Below are positions 1 to 19,600 of a DNA stretch of 64,000 nt, piece after piece. Origin of the DNA: Terebella lapidaria. Lineage: Eukaryota > Annelida > Polychaeta > Terebellida > Terebellidae. The first letter of the stretch is position 1; each line of letters starts with the position of its first letter. Made by a program: the position numbers and the translations under genes. Below the pieces are notes generated by a model, which was given only the letters and a program-made list of their open reading frames with translations, ran no database searches and was not told the DNA's origin. The DNA lies in contig OX424556.1 of assembly GCA_949152475.1 (NCBI GenBank), forward strand, positions 53,960,451 to 54,024,450. Direction: 5' to 3'.

Positions 1-75
1 CAAGTACAAGTACATCACACCAGGCAAGTACAAGTACACCACACCAGGCAAGTACAAGTACATCACACCAGGCAA
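1..75. repeat. 24-bp minisatellite, left block
   Basis: About three copies of a 24-bp unit starting CAAGTACAAGTACACC and ending CACCAGG. The same unit occurs at 5884-6065, so the A/B repeat cluster between them may have expanded inside one minisatellite. The block runs off the left edge of the window. Confidence 0.9.
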
Positions 76-935
76 AAACGAAAAATGCCGACTCGGCAAA
101 AAAATTCCGGGTCAAGGTCAAAGTTCATCCATAATAACTTTAAGACATGTTTGTCTAGGGCGACGAGTCCGAAAATAATGTCCGTTTCGCTCTACGACAC
201 ACCGTTTCCGAGATATTGACGAAAACGGAAAATGCCGACTCGTGAAAAAAATTTCGGGTCAAGGTCAAAGTTCATCCATAATAACTTTAAAACATGTATG
301 TCTAGGGCGACGAGTCCGAAAATAACGTCCGTTTCGCTCTACGACGCACCGTTTTCCAAGATATCGACGAAAACGAAAAATGCCGACTCGGCAAAAAAAA
401 TTCGGATCAAGGTCAAAGTTCATCCATAAAGCCCAACCCTTTAGACATGTTTGTCTAGGGCGACGAGTCCAAAAATAACGTCCGTTTCGCTCTACGACAC
501 ACCGTTTCCGAGATATCGACGAAAACGAAAAATGCCGACTCGGCAAAAAAAAATTCGGGTCAAGTTCAAAGTTCATCCATAATACCCCTTAGACATGTTT
601 GTCTAGGACAAAGAGTCCGAAAATAACGTTCGTTTCGCTCTACGACGCACCGTTTCCGAGATATCGACGAAACAAAAAAATGCCGACTCGGCAAAAAAAT
701 TTCGGGTCAAGGTCAAAGTTCATCCATCATACCCCTTAGTATAAAAATAACGTCCGTTTCGCTCTACGAAGCACCGTTTCCGAGATATCGACGAAAACGA
801 AAAAAAAATTTAGGGTCGAGGTCAAAGTTCATCCATAATACCCTTTAGACATGTTTGTCTAGGGCGACGAGTCCGAAAATAACGTCCGTTTCGCTCTACG
901 ACGCACCGTTTTCGAGATATCGACAAAACAAAAAA
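76..935 (+). repeat. Family B tandem array (about 150-bp unit)
   Basis: Roughly six tandem copies of a ~150-bp unit. Each unit carries, in order, the palindrome TGCCGACTCGGCA, the string GGTCAAGGTCAAAGTTCATCC, the palindrome TAGACATGTTTGTCTA, a GACGAGTCCGAAAATAACG segment and CTCTACGACGCACCGTTTCC. Open frames through it on both strands are repeat translations, not genes. The array is interrupted at 936 by a family A element inserted in an A-rich stretch of the unit and resumes at 2511. Confidence 0.85.
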
Positions 936-2510
936 TTAGGCCAAGGGCCGAAGATAGGTTACCGGACAATGTTTAATATTTCAGATGTTAGCCAGGTCAC
1001 ACTGGTTGAATTCAAGGTCAAGAGAATATTCAGCATATATAACATTAAGCATATATCATGTCCACAGTTGATTGCTAAGCTGTAAATTCAATAATCAGCG
1101 AGATATTAGCAATTTTGTGCTGTGGCCTTGAAAATGAAGGGGCAAAGGTCAAATTCAAGGTCATCAAAATATTCAGTGTATATCATTTTCTATATCATGT
1201 CCACAATTGACTCCCAAGCCATACAGTCAATAGAGGAGCAAGATATGAGTCAGTTTGTCCTTGGACCTTGAGAATGAGGTCAGAGGTCAAATTCAAGGTC
1301 CGAGAATATTCAGCATATATCATTTCCTACATGTCCACAATTGATTCCTAAGCTGTAAAATCGATAATAAGTGAGATATTAGACATTTTGTCCTGTGACC
1401 TTGAAAATGAGGTCACAGGTCAAATTCAAGGTCATGACAATAATCTGCATATATCATTTCCTATATGTTCATAACTGATTCCTAAGCTGTAAAGTCGATA
1501 ACAAGCGAGATATTAGCCATTTTGTCCTATGACCTTGAAAATGCGGTCAAATGTCAAATTCAAGGTCATCAGAATATTCAGCATATATCATTTCCTATAT
1601 GTCAACAATTGATTCCTAAGCTGTAGAGTCGATAATAAGTGAGATATTAGCCATTTTGTCCTGTGACCTTGAAAATGAGGTCAAAGGTCAAATTCAAGGT
1701 CATGACAATAATCTGCATATATCATTTCCTATATGTTCATAACTGATTCCTAAGCTGTAAAGTCGATAACAAGCGAGATATTAGCCATTTTGTCCTATGA
1801 CCTTGAAAATGGGGTCAAAGGTCAAATTCAAGGTCATCAAAATATTCAGCATATATCATTTCCTATATGTCCACAATTGATTCCTAAGCGGTAGAGTCGA
1901 TAATAAGCGAGATATCAGCCATTTTAAGCTCTGACCTTGAATTGAGGTCAGAGGTCAAATTCAAGGTCACGAGGATATTCAGCATATATCATTTCCTATA
2001 TGTCCACAATTGATTCCTAGTCTCTGATCTCAATATTAAGTGAGATATTAGGCATAATGTGTCCCATTATAAAGCATAGGAGAATTTAACATGGGAAAGT
2101 CCTATTTGGGCCGAGTTTGGGCCAAAATGGCCCATTTCGAGCGATTCTAGCGCAATGAAATTTATAGACATCATAGAAGTACATATGAGGAGTGTTATGT
2201 ATCAAAAAGAAAAAAAGTTACTGAACAGATTTTGATAAAATGGCCACCAAAGTCCAAAATCAGGCATTTTTCGTCGAAAACGGCCGCCATTTTGAAAAAA
2301 ATGCGAAAATCAAAAAACTAAAAAATACCTCCTTCCTGAATTATTTTTAAGTATTTTTGTGCAAAATTTCAGAAGAATTCGCTTATAAACAAAAGAGATA
2401 AAAATGTGGACGGCGACGACGACGACGGACGACGACGGACGACGGACGACAGACGACGGACGCAACGACATGCCAATAGGTTATCGGACCATAGGTCCGG
2501 TAACCTAAAA
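936..2510 (+). mobile_element. Family A non-autonomous element, copy 1
   Basis: The element starts with a TTAGGCC/GGGCC palindrome, then the inner repeat AGGTTACCGGAC (956-967). It ends with the inverse GTCCGGTAACCT (2495-2506), which is half of a perfect terminal palindrome. Between them are a tandem core of ~136-bp units (about 1000-2030), a unique tail with the string GGCCGCCATTTTG, and a GACGACGGAC microsatellite (about 2405-2465). No coding capacity is seen. Subterminal inverted repeats, tandem core, microsatellite and 3' stem-loop together resemble helentron-derived DINE/HINE or mollusc pearl-type elements; that class assignment is inference. Confidence 0.8.
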
Positions 2511-2804
2511 ACTGCCGACTCGGCAAAAAAATTTCGGGTCAAGGTCAAAGTTCATCCATCATACCCCTTAGACATGTTTGTCTAGGGCGACGAGTCCGAA
2601 AATAACGTCCGTTTCGCTCTATGACGCACCGTTTCCGAGATATCGTCGAAAACGAAAAATGCTGACTCGGCAAAAAATTTCAGGTCAAGGTCAAAGTTCA
2701 TCCATAATACCTTTAAGACATGTTTGTCTAGGGCGACGAGTCCAAAAATAATGTCCGTTTCGCTCTACGACGCACCGTTTCCGAGATATCGACAAAACAA
2801 AAAA
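2511..2804 (+). repeat. Family B array segment between two family A elements
   Basis: Two family B units continue the array broken at 935, showing that the A elements inserted into pre-existing B DNA. The junction after copy 1 (CTAAAA then CTGCCGACTCGGC) resumes the B unit almost at the base where it was interrupted. Confidence 0.85.
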
Positions 2805-4036
2805 TTAGCCCAAAGGCTAAGACAGGTTACCGGACAATTTTGGTTTGGCCATGGCAGCATTGGCAGGTAACAGACCTTGAGATTTACCAATCAAGGTTCG
2901 CAGTGTGAACAAATGACCTTGAGATTTACCAATCAAGGTCATCCGTGTGAACTTCGATGTCACCATTACATGTTCATAATACAAAGATATATCTGGGTGG
3001 AATCGTTTAGGCCGCTCAGGTCAATTTACACATTACGAGTCAGACATTTGGCACTCAAGGTCATCTGACGTTAAGATCAAGGTCATCATTAGTTGTGCCA
3101 TATATTATGTCTTGCTATATGTTCATAATGCAAACATGAGTTCTATCTGCAAGCATTTCATCTATAGAAACAAATCTGGGCATTTTTTTACCCCGAAATG
3201 GCTGTTCTGACCTTTCAAGGTCATCGAAGGTCAAATTCAAGGTCACCACACAAATCGCCATATATGACTTCCCATTTGAAAGTGCTAATATCTAAGCTCC
3301 ATCTTCAAGCGTACTATGAGTACAGTCCGGGCCGCTCCCATTATGAAGGGAAAAAGTGCCGAAAATTTTCGAAGTCCAAAATTTTTTTCAAAGGGTGAAA
3401 AATTTTTTTTTTCCAAGGTCAAATTCAAGGTCACCACACAAGTCGCCATATATGACTTCCCATTTGAAAGTGCCAATTTCTAAGCTATATCTTCAAGCGT
3501 TCTATGAGTACAGTCCTGACAGCTCCCATTATGAAGGAAAAAAGTGCCGAAAATTTTCTAAGTCCAAATTTTTTTTCAAAGGGTGAAAATTTTTTTTTGC
3601 CTAGAAATGGCCCAAAATGGATAGTAATGCGATTTGGGGCGAAAAATTTTTTTTTGCCGACTCGTCGAAAATTCAAAATGGCCGCCACATGGAGATCGGC
3701 GATTCAAGGGCAACAAAACTTATACGCATCACAGAGGTACATAAGGAGAATCTTTTGAAACAAAAATCTCAAATCTGATCAGACAGTTTTTGAGAAAACG
3801 ACCGTCAAAGTCCAAAATTAGCTGTTTTTCGTCAAAAATGGCCGCCATTTTGAAAATAATTCGAAAATCAAAAAACAAAAAAATACCTCCCTCTCGAAAT
3901 ATTTTTAAGCATTTTTGTGCAAAATTTCAGGAAGATTCAATCGTAAACTTTAAAGATATGAATGTTGACGGACGACGACGGACGACGGACGCAACGCCAC
4001 GGCAATAGGTTATCGGACCAAAGGTCCGGTAACCTA
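2805..4036 (+). mobile_element. Family A element, copy 2 (second core type)
   Basis: The leading palindrome is 2805-2820, the inner repeat AGGTTACCGGAC 2824-2835 and its inverse 4024-4035. The core differs from copy 1: units of about 170-210 bp with GACCTTTCAAGGTCATC and TGACTTCCCATTTGAAAG. It matches the element at 53718-55251. The tail has the GCCGCCATTTTG string and a GACGGACGAC microsatellite. Confidence 0.8.
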
Positions 4037-4435
4037 AAAAATGCCGACTCGGCAAAAAAATTTCGGGTCAAGGTCAAAGTTCATCCATCACACCCCTAGA
4101 CATGTTTGTCTAGGGCAACAAGTCCGAAAATAACGTCCGTTTGGCTCTATGATGCACCGTTTCTGAGATATCGACGAAAACGAAAAATGCCGACTCGGCA
4201 AAGAATTTCGGGTCATGGTCAAAGTTCATCCATAATACCCTTTAGACATGTTTGTCTAGGGCGACGAGTCCGAAAATATCGTCCGTTTCGCTCTACGACG
4301 TGCCGTTTCCGAGATATGCAGGAAGCCTCAAGGATGAGTCAGCAAAAAAACCTCTAGGTCAAAGGTCGTTTGACGGATCGATCCCAAAATCGATAGGGTT
4401 CTTCCCTGGTGGTATATAAACCCCCATGCAAAGTT
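4037..4435 (+). repeat. Family B array end with distinctive 3' module
   Basis: Two more B units, then the family's 3' module: GAGATATGCAGGAAGCC, CTCTAGGTCAAAGGTCG, and a TATATAAACCCCCATGC stretch after TTCTTCCCTGG. The same module ends the B arrays at 12610-13062 and, in diverged form, 28600-28810. Here it is cut off at about 4435, where family A core repeats begin. Confidence 0.75.
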
Positions 4436-5883
4436 ATATCATTTCTTATATGTGCACAGCTGATTGCTGAGCTGTAAGGTCGATAATAAGCGAGATACTA
4501 GCTACTTTGTGGTCTGACCTTGAAAATAAGGTCAGACCATACAGGAAATGAGTCAAATTCAAGGTCATAAGAATATATTCAGATATATATTTTCCTATAT
4601 GTGCTCAACTGATTGCAAAGCTGTAAAGTCGATAATAAACGTGATATTAGCCATTTTGTCCTGTGACCTTGAAAATTAGGTCAAAGGTCAAATTCAAGGT
4701 CACGATAATATTCAGAATATATCATTTCCTGTATGTTGACAATAGGGGGATATCAAACATCATTCAACAAGGGGCAGCATTGTACCCTCAGTCCTTTTTG
4801 GCGCCAAAATCAGAAACGGATATCGTCTGTAATCACTAATGACGTACATTTTGGCTGGAAAATTACGTTTATATTGATAATGCCAGCAAAAACAGTAAAA
4901 TGACGTCATAAGACTGATAAAGCAGTGCTGCCAGCTGGTGATTGCAGATATTTCTGATAACCCCTCATTGATTCCTAAGCTGTAAAGTCGAAAATGAGCG
5001 ACATATTAGCCATTTTGTCCTGTGACCTTGAAAATGAGGTCAAAGATCAAATTCAAGGTCATGACAACATTCAGAATACTTCATTCCCTATATGTCCACA
5101 ATTGATTCCTAAGCTGTAATGTCGATAATAAGCGAGATATAAGCCTTTTTGTGCTCTGACTTCGAAAATGAGGTCAAAGGTCAAATTCAAGGTCATGAAA
5201 ATATTCAGCATGTATGACTTCCTATATGTCCACAATTGATTCCTAAGCTGTAAAGTCGATGATAAGCGAGATATTAACAATTTTGTGCTTTGACCTTGAA
5301 AATGAGGTCAAATTCAAGGTCACGGGAATATTCAGCATATATCACTTCCTATATGTCCACAATTGATTCCTAAGCTGTAAAGTCAATAATAAGCGAGATA
5401 TTAGCCATTATGTCCTGTGACCTTGAAAATGAAGTCAAAGGTCGATTTCAAGGTCATAGCAATATTCAGCATATATCATTTCCTATATGTCCATAATTGA
5501 TTCCTAAGCTGTAAAGTCGATAATAAGCGAGCTATTAGCCATTTTGTCCTGTGACCTTGAAAATTAGGTCAAAGGTCAAATTCAAGGTCACGAGAATATT
5601 CAGCATATATCATTGCCTATATGTCCACAATTGATTCTTAATCTCTAATCTCAATATTAAGTGAGATATCAGGAAAAATGTTTCCCATTATAAAGAATAG
5701 GAGAATTTAACATGGGAAAGTCCCATTTGGGACCCGTCGAAAAAAATCAAAATGGCTGCCACACGCAGACCGGTGATTCAAGGCCAATGAAACTTATACA
5801 CGTCATAGGGGTATATGAGAGGAATCTTTTGAGACAAAAATCTCAAAAGCGGTCAGACAGTTTTTGAGAAAATGAGCGCCAAA
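4436..5883 (+). mobile_element. Family A fragment: core plus partial tail, no 5' end
   Basis: About seven to eight ~136-bp core units with the TGACCTTGAAAATGAGGTCA motif, followed by part of the tail (about 5640-5880). The 5' inner repeat and the terminal palindrome are both missing. A 223-bp insertion splits the core at 4744. Confidence 0.75.
4744..4966. mobile_element. Small MITE inserted in a family A core unit
   Basis: A 223-bp insert starts AGGGGGATATCA and ends TGATAACCCCTC, a terminal inverted repeat of about 12 bp with slippage. Comparing the split core unit with intact units (CCACAATTGATTCC) shows that the insert interrupts it and duplicates about 2 bp (AT). No open frame. Superfamily not assigned. 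Confidence 0.65.
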
Positions 5884-6065
5884 TCCAGGCAAATACAAGT
5901 ACACCACCCCAGGCAAGTACAAGTACACCACCCCAGGCAAGTACAAGTACACCCCTCCAGGCAAGTTCAAGTACACCACCCCAGGCAAGTACAAGTACAC
6001 CAAACCAGGCAAGCACAAGTACACCCCACCAGGCAAGTACAAGTACACCACCCCAGGCAAGTACT
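5884..6065. repeat. 24-bp minisatellite, right block
   Basis: About seven and a half copies of the same 24-bp unit as at 1-75, with A/C variation at a few positions. It reads through as an open frame on both strands because 24 is divisible by 3; I do not treat it as coding. Confidence 0.9.
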
Positions 6066-6234
6066 CAACTGAACTTAAGGCATTTGCACGAGCAATGTTC
6101 CTGTAGGAATATTGACCTAATGTAGGTGGAGGTACATTTTTTTACATATGTTGAGCTCAAATGATGGAGCACAGACCACAGTTACAGTGTATTCCGTGGT
6201 ACACTTCTGACCTTGTCGTAGGCCGGAGCATCAG

Positions 6235-15164
<8,930 letters not shown>

Positions 15165-16631
15165 GTCTCACTTACGGGAAGAGAGCTGGTAGTGGTCAAC
15201 TTCAACAAGCTTGTCTATCGATTGCTGCTTCACATCGAGTGATCAACATCAGGAGTTCAGTTGAGACGGAAAGATGAACATAGTTGTATTTTTTCGAGCA
15301 CAATATGGGTGGTCTCTCACTGATCCCCGGTTGACTGGAAAGGAGAACTGTACGTTGCCGGACATTTCAGCTGTTTTATGAACTTCAAGTGTGGCAATCC
15401 AAATGCATGAGACACTGGCCTTGGTAGCCATCTTTCACGAACATACGGAACACTTCATGAAGCAGGCAGAGTACATGTTCATCGTACTTCAACCACTACA
15501 TTCAACATATTCACTGTGAAGGCAGCCTACAGCAAAATGATTGGACTTCACATCAATATAGACACAATAGCCTTCTGTACAAAAATTTTGTCCGAGTGTC
15601 CAGACTTCCCCATGTAAACAAATAGTTTTAGGACTCAGAATTCTATTGTATATCTGATGCAGGAAGCTGGAGATGCATCAATTATACCTAGCATATTTTT
15701 TATCGACTTCCAAGTCGAGATGGACAGTATAATAGTGTAGAAGAAAAATTGTAAGTTCTGCAACATTTTTGCGACTCATGAATCCAACAATGGTTGATTG
15801 AAATTCCTGTATGTCTATGTATAAATCAAAACCTGTGCTTTGAGATCACCATAAATGTAATTTATAACCATGGAATGTGATATTACGACATACTAAGATG
15901 GTCAATCATGACAGTTTGGATCTTGCCAAGTCTGTATTTAACACAGGTTTTTTTTTTCTGTAGTACATGTATAAACATATACACAGGTCTACAATATAAT
16001 TTTATTCTGGACATGTAAAATTTGACAACGTATGATGATCCAATGTACAGCACATAAATTAGAAGCTCTGACATTATGTGTAAATATATGTATATATTTG
16101 TAATTACACGCATATATAATATAATGATTATTCAAGTATATCAGATTGTATACTATATACATGTAAATGAATAAATTAGCATTTATAAGCAGAATCTATC
16201 AATCACAATGCTACCTTCATCAGCTCTGCCAAACATTTTGCAAGGAAGAATTTTTAATTTATCTCACAGTCATTCTAAATTATGACATCTACATGGAGTT
16301 GAAGATTGCGAAGTCTGAGCGTAGATTCGTAGATTATCTTGGATCATAACATTAACGACAAGAATTTCATGAAATACATGAACCATATATATGATATATA
16401 AGAATAATAATTACTGAGTACTGTTTGATAATCACTTAATAATTCTTTCCAATATGTAGCAAAAATGCTGAAATGGCAGAAGCATTTAAAATCTGAATCT
16501 TCCTTGTCGCAACTACATGATGTCCAAATCATCTTGGACATTTGAGAAAAAACAAAACATTTCTTTATAATTTCACATTTTGTAGAATAGAGTCAAACAT
16601 ATGTTGTTGCCTGCGGCAATGAAGTTATACC
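15165..16631. other. Convergent intergenic/3'-UTR interval
   Basis: This lies between the esterase stop (15164) and the HFM1 stop on the opposite strand (16632). It is AT-rich with no repeat family or coding exon I recognise. An AATAAA at about 16169 could serve the esterase mRNA; a TTTATT near 15998 could serve HFM1 in antisense. Both would be long 3' UTRs and neither is proven. Confidence 0.4.
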
Positions 16632-19600
16632 TTAGAAAATACCGGAAAATATACTTTCGAAAACTGCCTGAGGATCATCAGTGTCGATCTCACTGAAAGG
16701 AAGAAGAAAAACTTTATGGTGGAGTAAATCTGTTCACGTACAATATGTGAATGCTTCGTTATCTTTGTCATAGACATATTAATTAAAGCACACATGTTAA
16801 TGATCAATTCAGGGAATTGGTATGTGGTGATATGACTGTAGTATGTTTTTATCCGTTAAGTCTCATTCATTACACTCACAACTGTCGAATGAACTTGACT
16901 TCATATCATGCTAAATACTAGTAAAGCTTCCATGCTTGCTCGGGTATTACCAAACTAGTCAAATTTCCAAACTAGCAGCAAGACAATTAAGTTTACCTGG
17001 ATTTGGTTGAGAAGAATGACAATCCCTTGTTTTGTGGAGGGCTGGTGCTGGAGATACCAGTCTCTTGCTTCTGGCTCCTAGTAGAAATCTCCATGGGTTC
17101 CTCCGCGCCTTTCAATCCAACACTGACTGGTCCAAGACCAGAAGGTTGCCCTGGCTCCTGAAGACTGCTAGAACCTGTCGATGTCGGCTCCTCATGGTGA
17201 TTTAGTGTTGTACAACTTGTAACTGCGTGGGCTGATTTCTGGAGGCTGTCACAAGCAGAGCCCATGGATCGCTCACTATGTTGCTCTGCAGTTGGAACTC
17301 CAGCTGTGTTCTCAAAAAGCAGATCTGGACAGCTGGAGAGCAGCTCCTCATCCGTGACTTCATCCACGGCTTTGAGTGGCATCCTGCTAGAAAGTACAAA
17401 TTTACAGCCAAATCTCTGATTAGTGAACGCCTTTGGGACCCAGCAAAAATGTACATGTACTATGAATATTCATGTAGATATATGCACATACATGTAGATT
17501 TATATTGATAATGGATTTCTTACCTAGTATCGGTGTTCGCCTTTGGTACAGTAAGTGGGAATGTGATGTTTTCAATCAGCGAAGGCTGTTCTCTTGATGG
17601 TGAGTCACTCTGTGAAGCAGATCCAATTTGGTTACTTGACTTCCAAGCCTCGGGGAGTAAACCCTCTTCTTCACGAGGTGAACTGCCTTGTGAAAAGTCA
17701 CTCTCATGCTGCAAGTTGTTGTGCATTTTGTAATGACGTCTGAAAGTCACTGCTGCGGGTGGTTTTGATCGAAGGTTGTCAACGGGGCTTGGCATTTTTT
17801 GGGCAGTTCCCCCGCTGGTCCATGGGGAAACTGGTCTTCTCTGCGGGTACACATGTGAAGGCATCACACCGCTTTTCTCTACTTGGGAGTTTCTGCTGAT
17901 TACATTCTGAACTTGACCAGCGTCTCTTTCCAGGGAGTCACTTTCTGGCCTCTTGAACTTCAGAGGTAAAGTGATACGTTTACCGAGTGGGGTTTGCTGT
18001 CGAAGTTGATAGCTAGTAGGTTCTTCTGCTTGACTGGGCAGTCTTACTGCTGCACTGATAGGATGACCAAACCTCGAGTACGGTCTGACTGCAGCACGCT
18101 CTTCACTGCCAAGTCGGGGGGCTTGGTTCTGTTTCAGCCCTGTAGTTTCCTGTCTTGAAGAATGTTTCGTGAATCTGTACCTGGGCATCGTCGCGAAATA
18201 ATTCGGTATCAGTCCCTGCTGCATCGTTTGTGCCTGTGACTTCTCACTGTGCACTTGGAGAGGTTTCTTTGATTCCTTCCCATCTGCTACAATGGTGCCA
18301 TGAGACAAGGATCTCCGTTGGAACTGCGCTTGTGGCTTTTCACCCGGCGAATGCTGGAAGTCTTCTACTGCCAGCTCTGGAGGTTCATCACCACTGCTTA
18401 GCAATAGGAAGTTTTAACTTGTTTAAAACCAGTATTTATTACATACCTACCTCTATAATAAACTCTTTGGGTAATCTTACCTTGGCATTCAAAGAAGAGG
18501 AGAGAGAAATGAATGTCACAAGAATTTTCTCAAAATTCCTGACATCCATCTCGAACTCTAAATTGAAAGAAATTACTCTCACACATCTCAGATTCCCCGC
18601 GGTGTAGATGTGACGTCACACCGGTCATATGATTGACCTTAGCCGCCATTAATTTGCCCACCTGGTTAAGGCAGGGGAGGCGGGAGGGAGAATAATCGTG
18701 TTTATTATAGAGGTAGGTATGTAATAAATACTGGTTTTAAACAAGTTAAAACTTCCTATTTATTGCCATACCACTACCTCTATAATAAACTCTTTGGGTT
18801 ATATCAGAATAACCAAAGGAGGTGGGTTTAACCCTCTCCCGGGAATTCATCACCGATGTGTGAGAGTAGGAAATATCCATCGAAAGTAGTAAATATTGTG
18901 TTTTGCTTTGAAATTATAATTTTAAGTCGAAAATACATATTTACAGGATATTTACAACCATACCATAATACACGCCTGAATTACCTTCAGATGCATGGAG
19001 ACAAGCAGGGGCTCTGCAGAGGTGACTTTCCTCTTGCAGATGAACAAAAATTTCCCTCGCCAAAGAAGAGGAGCAACTCCCCTGGGAGTCGACCTCAGGT
19101 GCATCTGTACAGAGGCGTGTTGAGCTATCTACAGGTATTTACAGCTGGACTATACTCTCCGCCGCCACCAGTCGTCCAAGCTGGAGGCCGGAGTCATCCT
19201 CCCAAGCTAACTCCCTGAGATAGAAAGAAGTGAATGTGTTATGAGATTTCCAGGTACAGGCAGACATGACATCATTCAGAGATACTTTATTCGTAAAGGC
19301 AAGTGAAGCCGCGAGAGCCCTCACATCATGCGCTTTGACTCTGAAACATGTGGATTTTTTCGCCTGTGACTTTTCATAGCAAAATCTAACACACTTCTTG
19401 ATCCAAGATGAGATCGTAGCAGGACGGATATCATTTGGAAAATCCTTAAGATAGGACACGAAAAGCAAACGCTTGCCGAGATGCAGCTCACGCGTACGAT
19501 TAACGTAGATGCGGAGGGCTCGCACGGGACAAAGCTTCGCGTCTTCCTCCAGGCCCGGCCCCAGAGAAGGAGTCAGGGCGGGAATGGAAAAGCTCAATAA

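Noticed and set aside
76..6072. Dozens of 60-100-codon open frames in the A and B arrays
   Set aside because: They follow the repeat period, occur on both strands, and change protein when the unit drifts; no conserved domain.
17520..17522. TAA as the end of HFM1 at exon 35
   Set aside because: It overlaps a consensus GTAAGA donor, and exon 36 continues in the right phase.
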